Shown here: positions 24,676-32,479 of the stretch, in pieces | Layout of the letters: the number at the start of each line of letters is the position of its first letter | Position numbering within the stretch: the stretch's first letter is position 1 | Source: Alphaproteobacteria bacterium | GTDB lineage: Bacteria > Pseudomonadota > Alphaproteobacteria > UBA8366 > Aestuariispiraceae | Reading direction: 5' to 3' | DNA length: 64,000 bases | Assembly (NCBI GenBank): GCA_030065235.1 | Contig: JASJDC010000005.1 | Location: 300,507 to 364,506, forward strand | Notes under the pieces: model-generated | Database searches by the model: none | Told to the model about the DNA's origin: nothing | What the model saw: the letters and a program-made list of their open reading frames with translations, nothing else | Made by a program: the position numbers and the translations under genes

Positions 24676-25125
24676 ATGCAGCTTACCCTGACCCGGTTTC
24701 TGGCGACCGACGACGCCACCTTTGGCCTGCTGCGAGTCGACGGCGCGCCGGAATGTTTCACGCTGGAAGACGAAGCGCGCGACGTGAAGGTGATGCACGA
24801 AACGCGCATCCCGGCGGGGACCTACCGCATCACCCTGCGCGACGAAGGCGGCATGACCGGCCGCTACGCCAAGCGCTTCCCGGAATTTCATCGCGGCATG
24901 CTCTGGCTGCGCGACGTGCCGGGCTTCGAGTGGATCTACATCCATCTCGGCAACACCGACGACGATACCTCGGGTTGTATTTTGGTCGGCCAGCAACCGC
25001 GCTTGATTCCTGGCCGGCCGCTCTTGCTCCGCGACAGCGCCCCGGCCTATCGGCGGCTTTACGCCAAATGCGTGGACGCGGCCGAAGCCGGGAATCTGTC
25101 CATCACCATCATCGACGGAGACTGA
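24676..25125 (+). CDS. DUF5675 family protein (lysis group)
   Basis: 149 residues with no signal peptide. It matches DUF5675: 'TFGLLRVDGAPECFTLEDEA', 'IPAGTYRITLRDEGG', 'EFHRGMLWLRDVPGFEWIYI', and 'IHLGNTDDDTSGCILVG' with conserved His and Cys, reminiscent of L,D-transpeptidase-like or murein-acting folds. It takes the place where an endolysin is expected between the spanin-like and holin genes. No lysozyme, transglycosylase or amidase was found in the window, so it may be the lysis enzyme. Confidence 0.75.
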   Translation: MQLTLTRFLATDDATFGLLRVDGAPECFTLEDEARDVKVMHETRIPAGTYRITLRDEGGMTGRYAKRFPEFHRGMLWLRDVPGFEWIYIHLGNTDDDTSGCILVGQQPRLIPGRPLLLRDSAPAYRRLYAKCVDAAEAGNLSITIIDGD

Positions 25126-25128
25126 ACC

Positions 25129-25527
25129 ATGCCGTTACCCCTGATCAGCGCTCTGACGCCGTTGCTCGGCACCGTGATCGACCGGCTGATCCCGGACGAG
25201 GCGGAGGCCGCCAAAGCCAAGATGGAAATCCAGCAGCGCGCCGCCGAGGTCGAAGCCGACATTCAGAAAGGAATCCTCGACCTCGCCAAGGAAGACGCCA
25301 AGACCGGCAAATGGGGTTACCGCTGGGGCGCGGGATGGCTCTGCGTGATCAGCCTCGGCTACGCCTGGGTCCTGCGCGACCTGATCGTCTGGGCCACCCT
25401 GATCGCCGGCCTCGACATCCCGGCGCCGCCGAACCTGCCGAGCGACGCTCAATATGTCATGCTGACCGGGATGCTCGGCCTGGCCGGCGTCCGCTCGTTT
25501 GATTTGGCGCGGGGAACGCGCCGGTAA
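25129..25527 (+). CDS. Holin, 3TM type
   Basis: 132 residues. The N-terminal hydrophobic segment (LPLISALTPLLGTVIDRL) is followed by a charged helix (about 20-60) and two membrane segments (about 66-92, WGAGWLCVISLGYAWVLRDL, and about 108-124, YVMLTGMLGLAGVRSF). The 'GKWGYRWGAGWLCV' junction is characteristic of the 3TM holin family found in alpha- and betaproteobacterial phages. It would permeabilise the membrane to start lysis. The stop overlaps the next start by 1 nt. Confidence 0.8.
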   Translation: MPLPLISALTPLLGTVIDRLIPDEAEAAKAKMEIQQRAAEVEADIQKGILDLAKEDAKTGKWGYRWGAGWLCVISLGYAWVLRDLIVWATLIAGLDIPAPPNLPSDAQYVMLTGMLGLAGVRSFDLARGTRR

Positions 25528-26135
25528 TGCCCAATCCGGCCCTGTCGGCGGCGATCCAGGAAGCCTACGCCTCCGCGCCGTCCGATGTCGTGATCCTGCA
25601 CACGCTGGAAATCCGCCACCCGAGTTTCACCGATCCGATCCGGGTCGTGCGCAATTTCGCGGACCAAGAGACCTGGACGGGCATGGGCGGCGCGGAGGCC
25701 GAGGCGGTTCTCGACGCCCTGTCGCCGGAGGATCGGGACATGATCGGGCTGGTCGCCCGCCTGGAAGCGGACGCGCCGCTGAACGCCGGCGAGATGGTTG
25801 GCTTCGTGGCGCTCGCCTTCGATCTGGACCTGCCGCCGGTGGATACGATCCCGGCCCCGGAAATCACGGTCACCATGGACAATGTGGGGCGTGAGATCAC
25901 CGACGCGCTCGATGAGGCGGCGACATCGCAGGACAGAATCGAAGTGACCTACCGGCCTTACCTGTCGACCGATATTGAAGGTCCTCAAATGGACCCGCCG
26001 ATCACCATGATCCTGACAGAGGTCGAGGCGACGCCGCTGACGGTGACCGCGCGTGCGCGCATGCTGGATATCGGCAACAAGGCGTTCCCCTCGATATTCT
26101 ACCGAACGACCGAGTTCCCCGGACTGGCGCGCTGA
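25527..26135 (+). CDS. Minor tail protein, DUF1833 family
   Basis: 202 residues matching DUF1833: 'AIQEAYASAPSDVVILHTLE', 'HPSFTDPIRVVRNF', and 'RIEVTYRPYLSTDIEGPQM', 'LTEVEATPLTVTARARMLDI'. Proteins of this family are found before the NlpC/P60 tail gene and are thought to be the gpL-like part of the tail tip. It starts with ATG 25527 overlapping the holin stop, so tail-tip and lysis genes share a transcript. Confidence 0.8.
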   Translation: MPNPALSAAIQEAYASAPSDVVILHTLEIRHPSFTDPIRVVRNFADQETWTGMGGAEAEAVLDALSPEDRDMIGLVARLEADAPLNAGEMVGFVALAFDLDLPPVDTIPAPEITVTMDNVGREITDALDEAATSQDRIEVTYRPYLSTDIEGPQMDPPITMILTEVEATPLTVTARARMLDIGNKAFPSIFYRTTEFPGLAR

Positions 26136-26138
26136 ACC

Positions 26139-26564
26139 ATGGGGGCGGAAGCGGGATTGCATTGGGCGGCCGACTATATCGGGCTGCCCTGGAGCGCGGA
26201 TGGGGATGGTCCCGACTCCTTTCACTGCTGGTCCTTCGTTCGCTGCATCCAGGCCCGTCATTTCGGCCGCGTCCTGCCGGAGATTCCCAATCCCGATGAC
26301 TTGCTGGCTTTGGCCAAGACCTTTCGCGCCCATCCCGAACGGCGGCGATGGGGCCAAGTCTCGGAGCCGGCCGAGGGCGATTGCGTGCTGCTGCGCCAGG
26401 CGCGTTATCCGATCCATGTCGGCGTCTGGCTGTCCGTTCCGGAAGGGGCTGGGGTCCTGCATTGCTCCCGCGATTCCGGGGTGGTGTTTCAAAGGCCCGA
26501 AGCGCTTGCGCTCAATGGTTGGCGGATCGAAGGATTTTACCGATTCAAGGAGGCGGCGTCATGA
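26139..26564 (+). CDS. Tail tip peptidase, NlpC/P60-like (gpK type)
   Basis: 141 residues. The catalytic Cys is C30 in 'DSFHCWSFVRC' and the catalytic His is H93 in 'PIHVGVWLSV', giving a Cys-His pair as in NlpC/P60 endopeptidases. It probably cuts murein for local entry during DNA injection or helps tail-tip assembly, as lambda gpK does. Only this half of gpK is present; no N-terminal JAB domain is seen. It starts 3 nt after DUF1833 and overlaps the J gene by 4 bp. Confidence 0.8.
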   Translation: MGAEAGLHWAADYIGLPWSADGDGPDSFHCWSFVRCIQARHFGRVLPEIPNPDDLLALAKTFRAHPERRRWGQVSEPAEGDCVLLRQARYPIHVGVWLSVPEGAGVLHCSRDSGVVFQRPEALALNGWRIEGFYRFKEAAS

Positions 26565-28945
26565 CCGTCATCCAGTCCGCCGGACGGCCCGGTGTGGTTG
26601 TGCATGTGGCCAACGCGTTCCGGCCGGAAAGGGGCCGCAGCGTGCGGCCTGTCTTGCGCGCGCAGACGGTGCGGGAATGGCTGGATGGGCAGGGCGTCGC
26701 GGAGTTCGACGCGCCGACCCTCTGCCTGTTCAACGGCGCGCCCTTGATGCGGTCGGATTGGGGCGCGGCGACAATCGGGACCGGCGATGTCTGCGCCTTT
26801 GTGGCTCTGCCGCATGGCGGCGGGGGCGGCGGCGGCAAGAACCCGTTGCGCACCGTTCTGTCGATCGCGCTGATGGTCGGGGGGATTTATCTTGGCGCGA
26901 GTTTCGGCGCGCCTTTGGCGAGCTCGTTTGGGTTCGGCGCGGAAACCGCCGTCTTCGGCTCGCTGACCGGGGGGAAACTGTTCGGCGGCTTGATTTCCGG
27001 CGCGGTGAGCCTGGTCGGCGGGGCCTTGGTCAACACCCTGGTCCCGGCGCCGCGTCCATCCGCCTCCGCCTTCGCCGGCGGCTCGTTCGGCTCGCCGCCG
27101 GCCCCGTCGCCGACCTACAGCCTGCAGGGCCAATCGAACAGCGCGCGGCTGGGCCAGCCCGCGCCCTGCCAGTATGGGCGTCACCTGATCTATCCCGATC
27201 TGATCATGGCGGAGCCCTGGGTCTCGTATGAGGGAAACGAGCAGTTCGTGCATCAGCCCCATTGCCTGGGGCTCGGCGAATTCGAGATTGAGCGGATCCG
27301 GATCGCGGAAACCGACATCGATAATTTCGAGGAGGTGACCACGGAACTCGTCCCGCCCGGCGGCGCGATCGGCCTGTTCGACGTGAATGTCATCACCCGG
27401 CCCGAAGTGTCGGGCCAGGAATTGGACGGGACGAACGAGCAGTCCGGCGACGGCTATGTCGGGCCGTTCATTCTGAACCCGGTCGACACGGAGGCCCACA
27501 CGCTGGGCGTCGATATCGTCTTTCCGCGTGGCCTGTATTTCGCGAACGACTCGGGCGGGTTGAACAGCAAGACCGTGACCTGGGTGATCGAGACGCGCCC
27601 GATCGATGATGAGGATCAGCCGGTGGGCGCGGGCGATTGGTCTACGATCGGCTCGGAAAGCCATTCGGCCAATGACAACACGCCGATCCGGCTGACCTTC
27701 AACTACCCAATCGCCGCGCCGGGCCGGTACGAGGTGCGGGCGCGCCGGACCGATGCAAAAGACACTTCCTCGCGCGCCGGCCATAACATCCGTTGGGCGG
27801 GGCTCAAGGCCTTTGTCGACGGGCCGACCGTGTTCGAGGATGTGACCTTGCTGCTGGTCAAGATGCGCGCCACCGACAACCTGTCGCAGCGCACCGCGCG
27901 GGCGGTGAATGTGATCCAGACGCGGAAGCTGCCGATTTATGATCCGGCGGCGGGCGCCTGGTCGGAACCGCAACCGACGCGCAGCGTGGTCTGGGCGGCC
28001 GCCGATGTCTGCCGCGCGGCCTATGGCGCGGCGCTCGATGACAGCCGTCTGTCCTTGGCCGATCTGGCGGCGCTGGACGCCGCGTTGGAAGCGCGCGGCG
28101 ATCGGTTCGACGGGGTGTTCGACAGCAAGACCACGGTCTGGGATGCGCTGACGCGGATTGCGCGCTGCGGCCGGGCGACGCCGATCCTGCAGGGCGGTGT
28201 GATTCGGATCATTCGCGACGCGCCGCAAAGCCTTCCGACCGCGATGTTCGGGCCGCGTAACATGGTGCGGGGGACGCTGCAGATCGATTACATCATGCCG
28301 TCCGATGACACGGCAGACGCGGTGACGGTGGAGTTCTTCAATCAGCGCACCTGGAAGCCGGCCGAGGTGACGGCCAGCCTGCCGGATTCGAGCGCGGAGA
28401 AGCCGGCGACGGTCAGCCTGTTCGGCTGTGTCGACAAGGATCACGCGCGGCGCGAAGGCGACTACATGGCGGCGGACAACCGCTATCGCCGGCGGATCGT
28501 GAGTTTCCGGACAGAGCTGGAAGGGATGATCCCGACCTACGGGGATCTGATCGCCGTGACGCACGATTTGCCGCGCTGGGGCCAGGGCGGCGAGGTCACG
28601 GCCTGGGACGCGGAGGCGGAGGTCCTGACCCTGTCAGAGCCCCTGGACTGGACCGATGGCGAGACCCACTACATCGCCCTGCGCGCGCGGGACGGCTCCT
28701 TGGCCGGGCCGTTCCAATGCGATTCCGACGCGGCGTCCGGCCTGGCGGCGGATCAGGTCCAGCTGCTCGACCCGCTCACGCTCACGCCCTACACCGGCAG
28801 CGACGAAGAGCGCACCTATTTCAGCTTCGGCCCCGGCGAGAAATGGTCCCAGCTTTGCCGCGTCCTGTCCGTCCGCCCCCGCAACGGCGGCGAGCAGGTC
28901 GAAATCACCGCCGTGGCCGAGGATAGCCGGGTACACGTCAACTAG
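26561..28945 (+). CDS. Tail tip host-specificity protein, gpJ-like
   Basis: 794 residues from ATG 26561 (AAGGAGG at 26547-26553). Residues about 75-130 are Gly-rich with hydrophobic stretches (LSIALMVGGIYLGASFGAPL) like the gpI-type segment fused to J in many phages. The centre has 'LGLGEFEIERIRIAETDI' and 'DGVFDSKTTVWDALTRIARC', the gpJ/TipJ core that forms the central tail hub and receptor-binding spike. It is the last phage structural gene; its stop is 78 bp from the convergent cargo gene. Confidence 0.85.
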   Translation: MTVIQSAGRPGVVVHVANAFRPERGRSVRPVLRAQTVREWLDGQGVAEFDAPTLCLFNGAPLMRSDWGAATIGTGDVCAFVALPHGGGGGGGKNPLRTVLSIALMVGGIYLGASFGAPLASSFGFGAETAVFGSLTGGKLFGGLISGAVSLVGGALVNTLVPAPRPSASAFAGGSFGSPPAPSPTYSLQGQSNSARLGQPAPCQYGRHLIYPDLIMAEPWVSYEGNEQFVHQPHCLGLGEFEIERIRIAETDIDNFEEVTTELVPPGGAIGLFDVNVITRPEVSGQELDGTNEQSGDGYVGPFILNPVDTEAHTLGVDIVFPRGLYFANDSGGLNSKTVTWVIETRPIDDEDQPVGAGDWSTIGSESHSANDNTPIRLTFNYPIAAPGRYEVRARRTDAKDTSSRAGHNIRWAGLKAFVDGPTVFEDVTLLLVKMRATDNLSQRTARAVNVIQTRKLPIYDPAAGAWSEPQPTRSVVWAAADVCRAAYGAALDDSRLSLADLAALDAALEARGDRFDGVFDSKTTVWDALTRIARCGRATPILQGGVIRIIRDAPQSLPTAMFGPRNMVRGTLQIDYIMPSDDTADAVTVEFFNQRTWKPAEVTASLPDSSAEKPATVSLFGCVDKDHARREGDYMAADNRYRRRIVSFRTELEGMIPTYGDLIAVTHDLPRWGQGGEVTAWDAEAEVLTLSEPLDWTDGETHYIALRARDGSLAGPFQCDSDAASGLAADQVQLLDPLTLTPYTGSDEERTYFSFGPGEKWSQLCRVLSVRPRNGGEQVEITAVAEDSRVHVN

Positions 28946-29023
28946 CCCTCAGCAAGCGTTCAACGGGCCGCGTTTAACGGGTTGCGACGTTTGGAGGGGC
29001 GTTTGGCGCGCTGAAACCCGGGC

Positions 29024-30136
29024 CTACAGGCGGAAACGGTTGCGCAGCCCGACGCCGATCAGGAACAGCGCCACAAAGCTAAACACTTGGTGGACAACCC
29101 TCAACAAGCCAACAGCCCGGCTTTGTTCGCCTGTCACGGTTTCGCCGAGTAAGCGTGATGTTGGCACGAATGGCACACTATCCGCGCCGGCGAGAAGGGC
29201 TGCATCCAATGCACCGCCGCATAGCGTCTGATAGTGCCCAAATGCGAAAAGGCCGAACAGTCCAAAGAATAGGGCCGTTGGTCTCCAGATTGATTGCCCG
29301 TAGTCACAGAGTTTGTCGTACAGAACGTCGAGCAACTTGGCCTGTCCCTTGAGTTGCCCCAATGCTCGCATCGCACGGCGCTCAGCCGCGAAGAACGTCA
29401 GCGCGGCTTCATGATGTCGATTGCGTTCGGCGATCTCTTTCATGCGTCGGTATTTGGCGTCATCGTCGTCAGCAAAGTGTCGGCCGCCCGATGGCTCTAT
29501 GCGGAGATTACTCAGATCTGTGTGGCCTGCAGTTGTCGTGCTTCGAAAATCGGGTGGGCTCTGGCAAACAGCCCTTATCAACAATTGTCGTTCAAAGACG
29601 CAGCCATAGAAATCGATTCGCGTCAGTTGTGCGGCCGCTTCTTCAACCTCAAATGACAGCGTGCCGCCAAAAATTGTATCTCGAAAACTGATATTTCCTT
29701 GTAGAAATGTTGCCGAATTGAATCTGCATGACGCCTTGAATTGGATAGCGTCGAACAAGATGCCCTTGTTTTCAAATTTCGCAGAGTGAAAGGACGCATG
29801 TCCGTCAATTACCGCTCCAGTGAAACTGAGTTCCCCTTTTCCGAATTGGGTGTGCTCGAACGTAGCATCGTTGGCGAATGTCGCATTGTTGAAGCTGACG
29901 TTACCGCCGCGGAAAATGGCGCGGTTGAAATTGGCCGAGTGTTTGAATTTGGCACCGTCGAATTTGACGCCTCCGGACGGGAACAAATGCTCCGAAAACC
30001 CGTTTTCAGGAGTCGATGCGAAAGTCGCTCCCTCGAAACTAACAGCGGCGTCAGGGTTGTCTCGGACCCACTGGTTCCATTCTTCCACACCTTGCCTATG
30101 AAGACTTGTTGCGTCGTTGCCGGAGAGTCTAATCAT
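29024..30136 (-). CDS. Pentapeptide-repeat-like protein with C-terminal membrane domain
   Basis: 370 residues. Residues about 30-175 are a degenerate beta-helix with repeated A(D/N)FxxA-type units (VKFDGAKFKHSANFNRAIF, VSFNNATFANDATFEHTQFG). A basic helical linker (about 215-275) follows, then two membrane segments (WRPTALFFGLFGLFAFGHYQ and QVFSFVALFLIGVGL). GC is well below the phage genes and the orientation is opposite, so it is probably lysogenic cargo. The plan suggests a cytoplasmic beta-helix sensor linked to a small membrane domain; an exclusion role is possible but unproven. Confidence 0.75.
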   Translation of the reverse strand: MIRLSGNDATSLHRQGVEEWNQWVRDNPDAAVSFEGATFASTPENGFSEHLFPSGGVKFDGAKFKHSANFNRAIFRGGNVSFNNATFANDATFEHTQFGKGELSFTGAVIDGHASFHSAKFENKGILFDAIQFKASCRFNSATFLQGNISFRDTIFGGTLSFEVEEAAAQLTRIDFYGCVFERQLLIRAVCQSPPDFRSTTTAGHTDLSNLRIEPSGGRHFADDDDAKYRRMKEIAERNRHHEAALTFFAAERRAMRALGQLKGQAKLLDVLYDKLCDYGQSIWRPTALFFGLFGLFAFGHYQTLCGGALDAALLAGADSVPFVPTSRLLGETVTGEQSRAVGLLRVVHQVFSFVALFLIGVGLRNRFRL

Positions 30137-30407
30137 CGCATTGTTTTCTCATTCTGACACCCACGGCTCTACTTCCCGATTCCGTCAACTGCCAGCCCGA
30201 GAATCGCGACCGCCGCTTCCGTTCCAGCAAGCCGGCGACCTCCAACGCCTTCAAATCGAGAAACGCGATATCGGCCAACTGGCTGTCATGCACTTCCCGC
30301 ACCGACCGGCTCTCAAACCGCCCGAGGATCGCGCCGAAGCGCTCCGGGTCATCCTCGATCTTTGGCAGCAGCGCGACCTGCGCAGGGGTTAAGTCTGTCT
30401 TGAGCAT
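30129..30407 (-). CDS. Small winged-helix-like DNA-binding protein
   Basis: 92 residues overlapping the pentapeptide gene start by 8 bp, so the two form an operon with this gene first. The sequence 'AFLDLKALEVAGLLERKRRS' then 'FSGWQLTESGSRAV' looks like the recognition helix and wing of a MarR/ArsR-like winged helix. It may regulate its own operon; the AT-rich stretch at 30,408-30,570 upstream is a suitable promoter/operator region. No family certain. Confidence 0.6.
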   Translation of the reverse strand: MLKTDLTPAQVALLPKIEDDPERFGAILGRFESRSVREVHDSQLADIAFLDLKALEVAGLLERKRRSRFSGWQLTESGSRAVGVRMRKQCDD

Positions 30408-30597
30408 GTGGTATTATAGCCGAGTCAGGCGCGCACGAAAAAGCGATAGCACGGACACAAAACGAAAAAATTACGAATCATAAAAATAACCAATTGATTT
30501 TAATAATAAACCGGTGCTTCTCGACCGCACCAAATTGAAATTTATTGTTGGGGCAGTTGAGCGCAACGGTTGGTTCTCAAACATAATTTGAGAAATG
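30408..30597. other. AT-rich gap with hairpin after the RT gene
   Basis: About 190 bp, strongly AT-rich. It serves as the upstream region of the 30,407 gene and the downstream region of the RT gene. A perfect hairpin TTCTCAAA/TTTGAGAA (30574-30594, 5-nt loop) begins 4 nt after the RT stop on the minus strand. No U-run follows, so it may be a 3'-end stabiliser or part of a bidirectional stop. Confidence 0.5.
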
Positions 30598-32073
30598 CTA
30601 TTCCGTCGCTGCTGCGGCTTTGTCTCTTCGAGCAACAGCCCGAGACATAGCCTGTGCTATGCGCTCTTTCATGATAGTTTTGAAGTTGCGCGCCTGCGGC
30701 AGGATCGGTGAGCCGCGCTCGCCGAAGGTTTCGGAAGCTCTTTTGAGGTAGCTATAGAAAGTCCAGGTACCGTAATCATCAGGCGACAGTTCGTCGGGAT
30801 GAACACGGCTGAATCGCTGGCTAAAATTAGAGTAGTTGAATGTAGCTAGTATCTCGGACGCGTTCATATCGGGATGTGCATCCGCAAAACCAGCTGCAAC
30901 ACCCTTGGCAGATAGAGCTACCTTCCGGTACAGCCGCGAAATTGTGCTGTCGCGCACGTATACCTTCTTTCCGTCAAAACGAAAGCCCAGATACTCGAAG
31001 CCGTTTTTACCTTGCGGCCCGCGCACATGTTGGAAGGTCAAACCGTCATCGGTGCGTTGAAAGCGAACGATGCATGTCTTGGTCTCCTTGATCTTGAGCG
31101 CTTCACCATACTTGCGTATCTATTTAACGGCGAAAGTCTCGGCCTTGTCCGCCTCCTTTTCACTACCCGGGACGACGAGAAGTATGTCGTCGGAGTATCG
31201 CATGTAGCGGCCACCGTTCGCGTTGACGTATTGGCACACAGCAATGTCAAATTCCAATAGGTAGAAGTTGGCAATCAGGTCGGATATCGGTGCGCCTTGC
31301 GGCACACCGTGGCTGAGCAAATTTCCATCCTCGTCTGCATTTGGTCGGATCAGGCTGGGTAGGTTTGGGTCGCCGCCACATATCTTCTCACGGAATTCAG
31401 TGGGAGAGCAGAGCTGGATAGGCATTTTCCTGAACGGCACAGTGTAGCGCTCACGGGGGTAGCCATTCACGTTGACTGTCTCGAGAAACCCTAGGCGTCG
31501 ATACACGTCCTTCTGGTCGACCACATGGTATCGTGTGACATTCTTGAACACGGCGTAGTGATCGGGTGGTAGGTGATCCACCTCCATCAGGTCACACCAG
31601 ACCTCCTTGATTCTACTATGGTCGAGGTTCTCAAAGTAGCCCTTGATGTCGAGTGCGATAGCAACGCAGTCGCCCTGTTTCTCAATTTCGTCAAAGGCGT
31701 CCTTGGCAAAGTCAATGTTGCATTTTCCTCCACCACTAGCCTTAGGGATTTTGCGATAGGCGATTGGGCAGTCTTCCATCCCGAGCGATGTCAGGCGCTC
31801 CTCATACCGCTCCGCTAGGATCTTCCGGTAGTGTGTGAAAATGTATGCGTCACGACGGGCGGCATACCGAATCGGCCTCGACTTCGGCTCTGGTCGACCC
31901 TTTTTGGAAGTACGAAAGGGCTGCCAAGTCTCGTGGTATAGGAAGAAGGGGTAGAACTTGTTGGATGCAACCCGCTCGGGGTCAGAGACGAGTTCCTCCG
32001 CCTCTTTGATCGAAAGCCTTCGGTCGAAATGCGGGTAGTGTTTGAGGTCTTTGGCAGAGAAATCTGGTTCCAT
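30598..32073 (-). pseudogene. Defence-type reverse transcriptase (UG/DRT-like) with in-frame amber codon
   Basis: One frame of 491 codons read from ATG 32073 (ACAGGA upstream), interrupted only by TAG at 31122-31120 (codon 318). RT motifs: 'HYPHFDRRLSI' at 12-22, 'KSRPIRYAARRDAYIF' at 64-79, motif A 'AIALDIKGYFENLDH' with Asp 142, motif B 'HGVPQGAPIS' at 255-264, catalytic YSDD at 293-296. The part after the stop continues with 'IRKYGEALKIKE' and 'GFEYLGFRFDGKKVYVRD', the thumb region, so both parts are one gene. It has no intron maturase or CRISPR fusion. From memory the HFD start and 'LPPDHYAVFK' resemble UG2/DRT2 RTs that make cDNA from a nearby ncRNA. Either decayed, recoded, or a sequence error. 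Confidence 0.85.
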
Positions 32074-32332
32074 ATCCTGTGCGAGAGGGGCCGGAACACT
32101 GGGCAGGACACTTGCCCTTATTTTTTCCGGCCCCGACTATTCTGCATTGTGCCCATCTTACGACGTAGTCGCTTATAATGTCTTGCTACTGCTAATCTGG
32201 GTTCTCCAGATCGGCTGTCTAGTCGCCGGTTCGTGCCAAGGAGCCCCAATAATGGAACTCGCAATCTGCCCGAATGTGGCAACAAGCCTTGACAGTATAA
32301 ACGATTGACTGCGGCATTCTTTCAATGCCGAT
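32074..32332 (-). ncRNA. Candidate RT-associated structured non-coding RNA
   Basis: A leader of about 260 nt between a promoter-like sequence and the RT start. On the minus strand it holds a 5' hairpin CGGCATT/AATGCCG (32330-32312) right at the expected transcription start, a middle hairpin ATCTGG/CCAGAT (32211-32195), and a long 3' hairpin with a 10-bp perfect stem GGGGCCGGAA/TTCCGGCCCC (32134-32125 with 32096-32087) that encloses a second stem GGGCA/TGCCC. This layout, structured RNA directly upstream of the RT, is that of DRT2-type systems. No conserved gene is in the leader. Confidence 0.4.
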
Positions 32333-32338
32333 ACGTCA

Positions 32339-32367
32339 TAGATAGAAACGCTCCCGCAACGTTTCAA
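32339..32367 (-). promoter_or_regulatory. Promoter-like sequence for the RT leader
   Basis: On the minus strand TTGAAA (32367-32362), 17 nt, TATCTA (32344-32339). This predicts a start near 32,332, just before the first hairpin of the leader. Spacing is ideal; the -10 matches TATAAT at 4 of 6. Confidence 0.45.
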
Positions 32368-32479
32368 GGGTTGGAAATGAAGTACATTTGAAAACGACAG
32401 GTCGTGAAGCCTGTAGCTTTGGCATGAGCCCAGCAGCGCTACAGCGCGTAGCTGCGCATCGCGCCCCTTAGCGCCCGCG
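32368..32479. other. Junction between low-GC cargo and chromosomal genes
   Basis: 110 bp between the RT promoter and the 3' end of the PPK2 gene. It contains imperfect repeats of GTAGCT/AGCGC (ACAGCGCGTAGCTGCGCATC). This is where the prophage-linked cargo stops and backbone composition returns. No tRNA or att core could be proven because the left prophage end is not in the window. Confidence 0.4.

Noticed and set aside
26537..28564. 675-codon minus-strand open frame
   Set aside because: Antisense shadow of the J-type gene; composition is typical of frame shadows.
30598..32073. Group II intron, retron or DGR reverse transcriptase
   Set aside because: No maturase or HNH part, no VTG-type retron region, no template/variable repeat pair seen, and the N-terminal pattern is unlike these classes.
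32380..32470. tRNA or att site at the prophage edge
   Set aside because: No cloverleaf could be drawn, and the left prophage end is missing, so no direct repeat can be matched.
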